Positions 1-6,098 of a DNA stretch of 6,340 nucleotides are shown piece by piece. The stretch comes from JBBDNC01 sp040877875 (GTDB lineage: Bacteria > Bacteroidota > Rhodothermia > Balneolales > Balneolaceae), in assembly GCA_040877875.1 (NCBI GenBank), contig JBBDNC010000039.1, positions 1 through 6,340 of the forward strand, written 5' to 3'. The translations under genes were made by a program, and so were the position numbers. Position 1 is the first letter of the stretch; each line of letters begins with the position of its first letter. The notes under the pieces are model-generated. The model saw nothing but the letters and a program-made list of their open reading frames with translations, searched no databases and had not been told where the DNA came from.

Positions 1-320
1 AATTCTACTTGTAGTTCGATATCGCCATGTTCAAATGCCGTAACAAGATCTTCCGCGGCCATATCGGTAGGCCTGTTGACCAGAACACCGGTTCCATCAA
101 AGACTTCTATGGAAGAGTCCGTTTCATAATCCGAATGAACCCGTCCGGCAATCTGCCAATTGCTGCCGGGCGACTGAAATGCCTGAAGGTTTTCAAGCGG
201 CAGTTCCTGCATGGGTAATGCTGTAATGTTTTCAGAAGCAGTACTCTGATCCTGGCGCTGACACTCTAAACCCAGCAAGCAACCCAGAAGAACGGCTCCA
301 AATAGTTTCCATTTTATCAT
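1..320 (-). CDS. DUF1080 / 3-keto-disaccharide hydrolase-like exported protein, N-terminal part
   Basis: An ATG at 318-320 opens a frame that stays open for 106 codons and leaves the window at base 1, so the C-terminal part is missing. The first 20 residues (MIKWKLFGAVLLGCLLGLEC) are a basic start followed by a hydrophobic stretch, which is an export signal. Cys14 in LLGC fits a lipobox but leaves a short signal; Cys20 has a poor lipobox, so a lipoprotein is likely but not certain. A polar linker follows to about residue 45. Then come NWQIAGRV (54-61), GTGVLVN (76-82) and HGDIELQVE (98-106), which resemble the opening strands of DUF1080, a concanavalin-like fold acting as 3-keto-disaccharide hydrolase and common in Bacteroidota. 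The catalytic half lies outside the window. No Shine-Dalgarno is visible. It lies 153 bases downstream of eboF on the same strand, so cotranscription is possible. Family call is from remembered motifs. Confidence 0.72.
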   Translation of the reverse strand, partial: MIKWKLFGAVLLGCLLGLECQRQDQSTASENITALPMQELPLENLQAFQSPGSNWQIAGRVHSDYETDSSIEVFDGTGVLVNRPTDMAAEDLVTAFEHGDIELQVE

Positions 321-351
321 GATTCCGATGTAATGATGAATATTAAGATTT

Positions 352-375
352 CAGTCTGTCAGTCTAACAGTATAG
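352..375. repeat. Octamer CAGT repeat, three units
   Basis: Three back-to-back 8-bp units all begin with CAGT: CAGTCTGT (352-359), CAGTCTAA (360-367) and CAGTATAG (368-375). They lie in the eboF/DUF1080 spacer, about 32 bases upstream of the DUF1080 ATG. On the transcribed (-) strand they read as repeated ACTG boxes. They could be a binding site for a multimeric regulator or a decayed short tandem repeat; the sequence does not decide. Confidence 0.55.
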
Positions 376-411
376 ACCTTTTATAAGTCCGTTACCCCTA
401 CAAATATTTTC

Positions 412-433
412 CAGTATCACAGTATATACAGTT
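412..433. repeat. CAGT repeat, 8-9-bp spacing, three units
   Basis: CAGTATCA (412-419), CAGTATATA (420-428) and CAGTTT (from 429) put three CAGT heads 8 and 9 bases apart. The cluster lies about 40 bases downstream of the eboF stop and resembles the cluster at 352-375. The rest of the 321-473 spacer is AT-rich; I see no convincing terminator for eboF and no clear promoter for the DUF1080-type gene. Confidence 0.4.
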
Positions 434-473
434 TAATCTCACAGGCAGGAAAAGCAATCACTGAAACCGGTTC

Positions 474-1847
474 TCATTCAAACAGATGAGACAGAATGAC
501 GTCATACACATCCGTCGGTTTCAGTGTTGAATCAGGGATTAAGTCCGGATGATTTGAAATCAACATGGGGCTAATTCCGAAATCGGTTTCCATTCTTCCA
601 TGCGATCCTTTCACTCCTGACCCGTTGATCGGGATAAGATCCATTTTGTATCTAAATCCGGTTTTCTTCTGCAACAGCCTGAGTCCTGCTTTCAGTCTGG
701 GTAACCGGATTTTCGGGTCGATCAGCAATTCAGCCGGATCATAACCGGGTTTGGTGTGAATATCAACCGTCGGGGCAAAATCCGGCGCTTTATGATCATC
801 CAGCCAGTAATAATAGGTAAACCAGGCATCCGGTTCGGCGATGGCGATCAATTCACCGGATCGTTCATGATCCAGGCCAAAATTCTTTTTGCCTTCATCA
901 TCCAGGACTTTCTCCACTCCCGGCACGGCTTCTATCAACTTTCTGACCGGTCCGATATCGGCCGGATCCTCAATATAAATGTGTGCAATCTGGTGATCGG
1001 CCACGGCAAATGCCCGGCTGCCCCCGGGGATCAGAATTTCCCCGCCTAGTTCCTCCCTGACCGTAATATATCCGTATCTCCTCAATTCCCGGTTTAAAGA
1101 GACCGGCCGGTTTACGGATCTGATCCCGTATTCCGAAAGCAGAATGACGCGGGTCTCCCGTTTTTCATAAAAAGAAATCAAATCCTTGCAGACGTCGTCA
1201 ACTTCCCTGAGATCCTTTTCAATCCGAGGGTCTCCCGGGCCAATCCGCTGCAGGTTATAATCCAGATGAGGGATATAAACAAGGGAAAGGGTCGGGTCAT
1301 ACTCCTCAGCTACTATTTTCGCTGAATCGGCAATCCATTCGCTGGCATAGATCGTTGTATTGGGTCCCCAGAAATTAAACAGGGGGAATTGACCCAGTTT
1401 ATCCTGAAGCTGATCCCTTAAATTCGAAGGTTCGGTATAAATATCCGGAATTTTGACCCCGTCGGCCCGGTAGATCGGACGGGGAGTAATCAGCAGGTCC
1501 ACCGTTGAATTCATATTATACCACCAGAAAAGATTAGCACAGGTAAATTCAGGATCCTTCTGTTTCGCCTGCTCCCAGATTTTTGTGGACTGAACCAGTT
1601 TGTTGGATTGACGCCAGAACTTGATCTCATCCATTTCCCTGAAATACCAGCCATTCCCCACAATGCCATGTTCGGAAGGCATTTTGCCGGTCAGGTAGGT
1701 GGCCTGTACCGAGCAGGTAACTGCCGGAAGCATCGAGCGGATGGAAGCCTGTTTCCCGCGGGATAACCATTCCGACAGAAAAGGAGTCCGGTCACCGATC
1801 AATTCCGGGGTAAGTCCAACAATATTAAGAACAACAGTTTTATACAT
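474..1847 (-). CDS. eboF: EboF-like type I phosphodiesterase/nucleotide pyrophosphatase-family protein
   Basis: This 457-residue protein belongs to the alkaline-phosphatase superfamily, in the nucleotide pyrophosphatase/phosphodiesterase branch found in ebo clusters. No signal peptide or membrane segment is visible, so it should be cytoplasmic. The putative nucleophile is Thr44 in LPAVTCSVQATYLTGKMPSE, followed by EHGIVGNGWY (59-68), a hallmark of the family. Other blocks are PHLDYNLQRIGP (193-204), LLSEYGI (236-242), AVADHQIAHIYI (281-292) and GSHGR (414-418). Where classical enzymes have metal-binding residues, this protein has Val10 instead of the first Asp, Gln200 instead of His, and Glu239-Tyr240 instead of Asp-His. 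From memory these changes are shared by the EboF group, so activity may differ from a standard two-metal phosphodiesterase. ATG start, TGA stop, no clear ribosome binding site; it follows eboE after 216 bases on the same strand. The ebo role is supported by the adjoining eboE and eboD. Confidence 0.88.
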   Translation of the reverse strand: MYKTVVLNIVGLTPELIGDRTPFLSEWLSRGKQASIRSMLPAVTCSVQATYLTGKMPSEHGIVGNGWYFREMDEIKFWRQSNKLVQSTKIWEQAKQKDPEFTCANLFWWYNMNSTVDLLITPRPIYRADGVKIPDIYTEPSNLRDQLQDKLGQFPLFNFWGPNTTIYASEWIADSAKIVAEEYDPTLSLVYIPHLDYNLQRIGPGDPRIEKDLREVDDVCKDLISFYEKRETRVILLSEYGIRSVNRPVSLNRELRRYGYITVREELGGEILIPGGSRAFAVADHQIAHIYIEDPADIGPVRKLIEAVPGVEKVLDDEGKKNFGLDHERSGELIAIAEPDAWFTYYYWLDDHKAPDFAPTVDIHTKPGYDPAELLIDPKIRLPRLKAGLRLLQKKTGFRYKMDLIPINGSGVKGSHGRMETDFGISPMLISNHPDLIPDSTLKPTDVYDVILSHLFE

Positions 1848-1854
1848 AGTGGAT

Positions 1855-1897
1855 CAGTGTAACAGTTATCAGTAAACAGTTAACAGTTAACAATTTG
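1855..1897. repeat. Heptamer array upstream of eboF
   Basis: Four exact-length 7-bp units run head to tail: CAGTTAT (1863-1869), CAGTAAA (1870-1876), CAGTTAA (1877-1883) and CAGTTAA (1884-1890). They are flanked by a partial CAGTGTAA (1855-1862) and a degenerate CAATTTG (1891-1897). The array is 8-50 bases upstream of the eboF start codon and so would be in its leader RNA or promoter. Each GTTAAC is itself a 6-bp palindrome. The rest of the 1848-2063 spacer shows no gene; it is AT-rich around 1960-2000. Confidence 0.8.
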
Positions 1898-2050
1898 GGG
1901 ATTTTTGAGAGTAACGAGCCGTCATCTGAGGGTCGGGGCTTTGATGCGCTTTGCACGATATTTACACGTTTAAAAATATGTATTCATGTGTGAGGATCTA
2001 TAGGCTTTATCCGCTCTGTTTTGTATCCATCTGTCTCGAATCTTCATCAA

Positions 2051-2064
2051 CCGGTATCCGGTAT
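2051..2064. repeat. Heptamer direct repeat at the eboE stop codon
   Basis: CCGGTAT occurs twice in tandem (2051-2057 and 2058-2064). On the - strand this reads ATACCGG twice, beginning at the last base of the eboE TAA stop (2064-2066). It is short and could be chance alone, but it has the same 7-bp period and gene-end location as repeats at the eboA and eboD stops. Confidence 0.5.
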
Positions 2065-3335
2065 TATGAAATGGATTGTATCATCTCCAGTGTCCAGTTG
2101 AACTCGCGTTCGATAGAATCCGGCAGATCCGATTTCAATGCATCAGGCAATACTTCCCACGTGTAGGTTTCAATTTCAAAATGACGGCAATCATTTTGTT
2201 TCAGAATCACCTGCATGCTTTTGACAATATCCTCCTGGGTGGAACCGATGGCTCCCGTACCTCCGGCGCCGTCCTCTTCAGAACCCATCTGTTCGAAGTT
2301 ATTCACAAAAATAGGTACATGAAAATGAATTCGCCACTCCACTGCCTCTTGATTCGACAGATGAGGAAGTGCATCCGGCAAATCCCTGTATTGCCTCAGG
2401 GAACCATCCTGGCGGCGCTCAACAACTTGGTGAAGGTAGACCGGTTCATCAAAATTCCTGAGTTTTAAGGCCAATGCGCCGGATTCCAGGCTCGATTCAG
2501 AGACATTCAATTTAACTTTGAGGGCCGCACTGATCTGTGTCTTCCCGATCCTGATTCCTGCCTCTTTAAGGTTTTCTATGGCCCGAACCGGATTTTCATA
2601 CTCGACTGCAAAATGACAGGTATCGTAACAGACCCGGATATGATCCTGCAAGATTTTTTTACCTTCTTCAGCCGGGATTCCGAATTCATTTAAAAGATAT
2701 TCACTCCCGACGGGCAGAAGCCAATTTGAAAAAAAATCAACTGTTTCCCGGCTGTTTTCAATCAGGCAGTCCGGCTCCGGTTCAATATCCAGATGAAGCT
2801 CGCGTCCACCGTCATTCTGAATATTAGCCATCTCCAGGGCAATACGTGCAAGGTTCCGGCTGCCGGTTTGGAACGCCTGATCTGTTTCCTCCTGATTTTC
2901 AAGCCAGTATTTGTAAGAGAGTGGGGAGGTCGAAATCCCTCCATCCATATTTTCAGGCAGCAGTTCAGCCAGGATCGTTACCAGGTTTGAAGTATATTCG
3001 ACCCGTTCTTCCGTACGCCAGTCAGGCTTGTAGACCTGGTCCTTGACCCGTTGTCGGTGGAAACTGCCGTAGGGGAAACCATTCAGGGTAAAAACATACA
3101 ATCCTTCTTGATCCAGCCACTCTTTGAACCGGCTCAACCGATCGGACTTGAGCAGATCACGAGCCGCTTCGGCTGAGAGCCGGAGCCCTGTCCCGAAGGG
3201 TTTATCAGGAGATAACTTCTTCTTCAGCCCGGGAAGATTATCTTTTAGCTGATCCAGTACATCCTTCCAGCTTTCTCCCGGATGAACATTGGTACAATAG
3301 GTCAGATGGCGACCCGGGTAATTTTCTATTTCCAT
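2064..3335 (-). CDS. eboE: EboE, TIM-barrel xylose-isomerase-like metabolite traffic protein
   Basis: This 423-residue protein matches EboE, annotated in databases as 'metabolite traffic protein EboE', with a sugar phosphate isomerase/epimerase (xylose isomerase-like) barrel. The N terminus HLTYCTNVHPGESW (10-23) is typical. Likely metal or substrate ligands, by position on barrel strands, are Glu185 in LDIEPEP (182-188), Asp238 and His241 in CYDTCHFAVE (236-245), Gln267 in GKTQIS (264-269), His337 and His339 in IHFHVPIF (336-343) and Glu389 in IETYTWEVLP (388-397). NGFPYG (85-90) and STSPLSY (135-141) are further recognisable blocks. Residues 351-365 form an acidic then Gly-rich loop that looks like an insertion. 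No export signal is visible. ATG start without clear Shine-Dalgarno, TAA stop; it lies 160 bases after eboD and 216 before eboF. Substrate unknown; the family call is secure, the ligand assignment is inference. Confidence 0.9.
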   Translation of the reverse strand: MEIENYPGRHLTYCTNVHPGESWKDVLDQLKDNLPGLKKKLSPDKPFGTGLRLSAEAARDLLKSDRLSRFKEWLDQEGLYVFTLNGFPYGSFHRQRVKDQVYKPDWRTEERVEYTSNLVTILAELLPENMDGGISTSPLSYKYWLENQEETDQAFQTGSRNLARIALEMANIQNDGGRELHLDIEPEPDCLIENSRETVDFFSNWLLPVGSEYLLNEFGIPAEEGKKILQDHIRVCYDTCHFAVEYENPVRAIENLKEAGIRIGKTQISAALKVKLNVSESSLESGALALKLRNFDEPVYLHQVVERRQDGSLRQYRDLPDALPHLSNQEAVEWRIHFHVPIFVNNFEQMGSEEDGAGGTGAIGSTQEDIVKSMQVILKQNDCRHFEIETYTWEVLPDALKSDLPDSIEREFNWTLEMIQSIS

Positions 3336-3355
3336 ATTTTCATCTACCGTGTCAA

Positions 3356-3382
3356 TTAAAAAAAGTAACCGCCGGTTGGCGG
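3356..3382 (-). terminator. Hairpin plus T-run between eboD and eboE (weak terminator or attenuator)
   Basis: Reading the - strand from eboD toward eboE, CCGCC and GGCGG arms (3378-3382 and 3369-3373 on the + strand) pair around a four-base AACC loop. The hairpin is followed after four bases by seven T's (A-run 3358-3364). It ends about 22 bases before the eboE ATG. The stem is only 5 bp, though all GC, so it may terminate partially and lower eboE/eboF expression relative to eboD, or protect RNA ends. The rest of the 160-base spacer holds no gene. Confidence 0.4.
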
Positions 3383-3492
3383 AAAAAGCTAAAAAGTAAG
3401 AGTTTCATCCACTGGAATCCGCAAGGGTTTTCTGACGCCGGGAAACCGAGGATCGTTCGTTAATGAATCCTCTTCAGACGGACATCCGAGCC

Positions 3493-3513
3493 CGGTCACC
3501 GGTCACTCGTCAC
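3493..3513. repeat. Heptamer array at the eboD stop codon
   Basis: Three 7-bp units lie head to tail: CGGTCAC (3493-3499), CGGTCAC (3500-3506) and TCGTCAC (3507-3513). On the - strand they read GTGACGA, GTGACCG, GTGACCG. The array encodes the last five residues of EboD (VTSDR), and the TGA stop (3496-3498) sits inside the third unit, so the repeat sets the C terminus. Confidence 0.75.
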
Positions 3514-4683
3514 CGTTTCCGATTCCATTTTTTGAATTTTATCCGCCGCTTTTCGGTAAAGCTCATAATCGACTTCATGTACTTCAATGCCCTTTCCGAT
3601 TCCGTTCAGCAGCATAATGGTCAACTCCCCGCCCAGATGCTCTCGAAACTCCTCCAGGCCGTTGAAGATAGAATCTTCGTCAGACGGTGCATCCAGTTTT
3701 TGTTTTAATTCGGGAACATAAAGAAGAAAACCGGCAGCTTTTAAAACTTTTATTATACGCTGCCAGTCTGATTTCGAAATCATTCCGGCCAAATAGGAAT
3801 AGGTGGTATCCAGGGCGATCCCGATCGCAACGGCTTCACCGTGCCGGAGATCATAACGGGTAAGTTGCTCCAGTTTATGGGCCGACCAGTGTCCAAAATC
3901 CAACGGCCGGGACGAACCCGTTTCAAACGGATCTCCCGAGGTCGAAATATGCTCGAGATGAAGCTCTGCACACCGGTAAATCAACGTCTTCATCGACTCC
4001 ATATCCCGATCGTTCAACTTTTGGGCATGGTCTTCAAGAAAATCAAAAAAAGATGCATCTTTGATCAAAGCCACTTTGACCGCCTCGGAAATCCCCGATC
4101 TCCAGTCCCGCTCATCGAGTGATACAAGAAATTGTGAATCATTAAGCACCGCATAAGGAGGATCGAATGTTCCCAGGAAATTCTTTTTCCCGTATGCATT
4201 CACACCGTTTTTAACTCCTACAGCCGCGTCATTCTGAGCCAATACCGTGGTGGGAATTCTGATCAGGCGTATTCCGCGATGGGCAACAGAAGCGGCGTAA
4301 CCGGCGGTATCAATAACCGCTCCCCCTCCGGCAACTGCAACGTAAGAATGACGATCCATATTCGCCTTGTTGATGGCATCCAGTATCTCATGAACATGAG
4401 AACGGTCATTCTTGGCAGCCTCGCCTCCCGGAAGAAGTATCGGATCGGGAACCAGTGAAAACGAATCCTTGAACCGGGAGTGATAGTGTTTAATCTGCTC
4501 AAAAAGGCCCGGATGATGCTCAACCAATCCTTCATCCAGTACGAATAACACCTTCCTCCCGGCGGCTTTTACATCTGAATGCACAAGATCGGCGAAAATA
4601 GGGTTCTCAGGTTGAAATAGCGCTTCCGTAAATGCAACAGGGTACTGAAAGGTGATTGAAAACTTTTGCTTGATAAATTTCAT
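3496..4683 (-). CDS. eboD: EboD, sugar phosphate cyclase (3-dehydroquinate synthase superfamily)
   Basis: This 395-residue protein is an NAD- and Zn-dependent sugar phosphate cyclase that should close a sugar phosphate into a carbocycle. Visible motifs are LPGGEAAKN (84-92), the NAD-binding VAVAGGGAVIDTAGYAA (115-131), IPTTVLAQNDAAVGVKNGVN (143-162), then GKKNFLGTF, SGISEAVK (196-203) with zinc ligand Glu200, DFGHWSAHKLE (262-272) with His265, and RHGEAVAIG (280-288) with His281. VGVKNGVN and DFGHWSAH depart from the VGGKTGVNH and GHTFGH patterns of true dehydroquinate synthase and recall 2-epi-5-epi-valiolone synthase relatives, so a role in the shikimate pathway is unlikely. The ATG at 4681-4683 is chosen because MKFIKQKFSITFQYP matches how EboD proteins begin; an in-frame TTG at 4725 would add 14 residues. 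The tail after about residue 380 is poorly conserved and ends in a heptamer repeat. First gene of the - strand unit D-E-F. Confidence 0.9.
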   Translation of the reverse strand: MKFIKQKFSITFQYPVAFTEALFQPENPIFADLVHSDVKAAGRKVLFVLDEGLVEHHPGLFEQIKHYHSRFKDSFSLVPDPILLPGGEAAKNDRSHVHEILDAINKANMDRHSYVAVAGGGAVIDTAGYAASVAHRGIRLIRIPTTVLAQNDAAVGVKNGVNAYGKKNFLGTFDPPYAVLNDSQFLVSLDERDWRSGISEAVKVALIKDASFFDFLEDHAQKLNDRDMESMKTLIYRCAELHLEHISTSGDPFETGSSRPLDFGHWSAHKLEQLTRYDLRHGEAVAIGIALDTTYSYLAGMISKSDWQRIIKVLKAAGFLLYVPELKQKLDAPSDEDSIFNGLEEFREHLGGELTIMLLNGIGKGIEVHEVDYELYRKAADKIQKMESETVTSDR

Positions 4684-4848
4684 GTATGGATTATTCTTAT
4701 CAAAACCGGTTTCGCAAATTCCCAACGAATTACCGGCAGATCAACTTGCCATCGTTTTCTTAAAAACCAAGATACGGGAAACAGGGGGTTTATTCGAAAA
4801 TGGGGGAGACAGTTTACCATTCAGGGGAATTATTTACAACTTAATCTC

Positions 4849-4879
4849 CAAAAATGTACCCCCCCGTTCTTTCAACAAA
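4849..4879 (-). promoter_or_regulatory. Possible Bacteroidota-type promoter for eboD
   Basis: On the - strand TTTG (complement of 4876-4879) is followed after 17 bases by TACATTTTTG (complement of 4849-4858). This is close to the Bacteroidota pattern TTTG or TTG, 17-23 bases, TAnnTTTG, with an imperfect -7 box. The spacer ends in seven G's (C-run 4859-4865). It would give a leader of roughly 160 bases before the eboD ATG. By-eye match only; AT-rich DNA produces such matches by chance. Confidence 0.28.
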
Positions 4880-4889
4880 AAAAGTATCT

Positions 4890-4922
4890 CTGCCGGTTCC
4901 GGAAAATGTTTCCTGCCGGCAG
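4890..4922. repeat. Repeated CTGCCGG boxes with palindromes upstream of the eboD promoter candidate
   Basis: CTGCCGG occurs at 4890-4896 and again at 4913-4919, 23 bases apart, about two helical turns. The second copy is part of a perfect 10-bp palindrome CTGCCGGCAG (4913-4922). Between them are the palindrome TTCCGGAA (4897-4904) and the hairpin GGAAA-ATG-TTTCC (4901-4913). The cluster lies about 11 bases upstream of the candidate -33 box, where an activator could bind. Function is inference. Confidence 0.4.
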
Positions 4923-5006
4923 TTTATCCTTTTTGTGTAATCCAATATAGAAGAAACCGACAAAGGCATTGAATATTTTGAATTTAGACAATCGCTAATA
5001 TAGCAG

Positions 5007-5025
5007 CCAATCGGCCGAAGATTGG
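5007..5025. repeat. Inverted repeat CCAATC / GATTGG
   Basis: Perfect 6-bp arms CCAATC (5007-5012) and GATTGG (5020-5025) flank a 7-base spacer containing GGCC. It lies roughly midway between eboD and eboA. It might be an operator; neither strand has a T-run close enough for a terminator. Confidence 0.35.
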
Positions 5026-5062
5026 GCAACTCTCGAATTTCATTATTTTTATAGACTCAAGT

Positions 5063-5074
5063 ATTCATATGAAT
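5063..5074. repeat. 12-bp palindrome ATTCATATGAAT
   Basis: A perfect 12-bp palindrome lies about 113 bases upstream of the eboA start. It has the size and AT-rich form of a dimeric regulator's operator, but no second copy is seen in the window, so the role is open. Confidence 0.35.
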
Positions 5075-5094
5075 CATATTTTCAGTATTATTAC

Positions 5095-5140
5095 GGTTCC
5101 GGGAATCCTCCGGTTTCGGAACGAATTTTATCCCGGAATC
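5095..5140 (+). promoter_or_regulatory. Nested hairpin in the eboA leader
   Basis: On the + strand 5095-5104 can pair with 5131-5140 to form a 10-bp stem: TTCCGGGA with TCCCGGAA is perfect, extended by one G-U and one G-C pair. Inside the loop TCCG (5109-5112) pairs with CGGA (5117-5120) around GTTT. The structure ends 46 bases before the eboA ATG. It could be an RNA control element, a weak terminator, or a DNA-level operator; the following TTTCATTGTT is not a clean T-run. Confidence 0.42.
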
Positions 5141-5186
5141 TTTCATTGTTAAAAAGCCGACTTAATAAAAGTAAAATTCATTAAGA

Positions 5187-6098
5187 ATGTCTGATCCCCA
5201 AAAATCGATTGACCCGGATACCCTCACCCAATCCATATCTGGCTGGCTGGAGAATCAAATTGAGAAAGCTTCTTTCCAGTGGTTGTCATCCACTGTCAAA
5301 CAACTTCGAACCGGAGGGGAAGACTGGGAGTTTTTCTCTTCCTTTAGTGCCGTTCCTCGTCATACCGGCAAAGCCCCTGTTCAATTATCTAAAAAGGAGC
5401 AACAGGAAGCCGAACAATTACGGCCCGGGTGGAAGCCCTCCCGGTGGACGGCGGATCAACTTGGAAGGACGCTGATTGTATTGAGCATCGCCGGACGAAA
5501 GAAAAATGAATTTCTGGAAAAGCTTGAGAAAGCATTTATCTCAAGTGATCTGGGCGAGGGGGTTGCCCTTTACCAAACCCTTCCCGTTCTGCCTTACCCC
5601 GAAGAATTAAAAGCCAGGGCTGCAGAAGGGATTCGCAGCAATATGACTTCCGTATTTAATGCGGTTGCCTTACAGAATCCATATCCAGCCGATTACTTCG
5701 ATGAGGGAGCCTGGAACCAGGTTGTCCTGAAGGCCCTCTTTGTCGGAAGTCCCCTGTATCAAATTCAGGGTGTTGATGAGCGGGCAAATGCGAATCTGGC
5801 CCAAATGCTGGTAGAATACGCACACGAACGCTGGTCGGCCGGACGGCCGGTGTCGCCCGAATTGTGGAGACCGGTCGGCCCGTTTATAGATCAGGAATCG
5901 GTGGATGATATTAAAAAAGTTCTGAATCATCCGGACACCATCCAACAGGAAGCAGCGATTCTGGCACTTTCGGACAGCAACAAAGAAGAGGCCCGGGCAT
6001 TACTGGAAAATGAAAAGTACCGGGATCTATTCAAAAGGGTTCAGGATAAGAAAATTACATGGGAAGATATCGGTAAACGTTTTGAGAATGAAGAATGA
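5187..6098 (+). CDS. eboA: EboA domain protein
   Basis: This 303-residue protein matches EboA, the signature protein of ebo clusters, with no known enzymatic activity. Diagnostic blocks are FSAVPRHTGK (53-62), LRPGWKPSRWTAD (78-90), GVALYQTLPVLPYPE (125-139), NPYPADYFDEGAWNQ (164-178) followed by VVLKALF (179-185), RANANLAQMLVEYAHERW (199-216), SAGRPVSPELW (217-227) and VGPFID (230-235). The last 70 residues are helical and charged, like HEAT-type repeats. There is no signal peptide or membrane helix, so it is probably cytoplasmic or peripheral. In Nostoc punctiforme the ebo genes are required for scytonemin precursor to reach the periplasm, but the part played by EboA alone is not known. The ATG at 5187 is the first in frame after stops and has no strong Shine-Dalgarno. 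It is transcribed away from eboDEF, and the gene that usually follows it, eboB, is not within the next 242 bases. Confidence 0.93.
   Translation: MSDPQKSIDPDTLTQSISGWLENQIEKASFQWLSSTVKQLRTGGEDWEFFSSFSAVPRHTGKAPVQLSKKEQQEAEQLRPGWKPSRWTADQLGRTLIVLSIAGRKKNEFLEKLEKAFISSDLGEGVALYQTLPVLPYPEELKARAAEGIRSNMTSVFNAVALQNPYPADYFDEGAWNQVVLKALFVGSPLYQIQGVDERANANLAQMLVEYAHERWSAGRPVSPELWRPVGPFIDQESVDDIKKVLNHPDTIQQEAAILALSDSNKEEARALLENEKYRDLFKRVQDKKITWEDIGKRFENEE

Larger units (their letters stand above)
4684..5186. promoter_or_regulatory. Divergent control region between eboD and eboA
   Basis: About 500 bases without a convincing gene separate the oppositely transcribed eboD and eboA. The frames open across it on both strands overlap antisense to eboD or lack any recognisable protein. 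It holds a run of seven C's, several perfect palindromes and two hairpins, listed separately. Neither gene has a recognisable Shine-Dalgarno, and the eboD leader may exceed 150 bases. I could not find a good -33/-7 pair for eboA. Confidence 0.6.

Noticed and set aside
27..218. 63-codon + strand frame near the left edge
   Set aside because: It lies antisense to the DUF1080-type gene, which has an export signal and family-like motifs; this frame has none.
1855..1897. CRISPR-like array upstream of eboF
   Set aside because: The units are 7 bp head to tail with no spacers, so it is a short tandem repeat.
4684..4725. Longer eboD with a TTG start at 4725
   Set aside because: The extra 14 residues look unlike any EboD start, TTG is rarer, and no ribosome binding site precedes it; the ATG at 4683 fits the family N terminus.
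5007..5025. Terminator at the CCAATC/GATTGG hairpin
   Set aside because: No gene ends nearby on either strand and no T-run follows directly.
4652..5029. Frames of 62-106 codons on both strands in the divergent region
   Set aside because: The + strand frames start antisense to eboD, and all products are Cys/Phe/Arg-rich without recognisable motifs; the region carries palindromes and promoter-like sequence instead.
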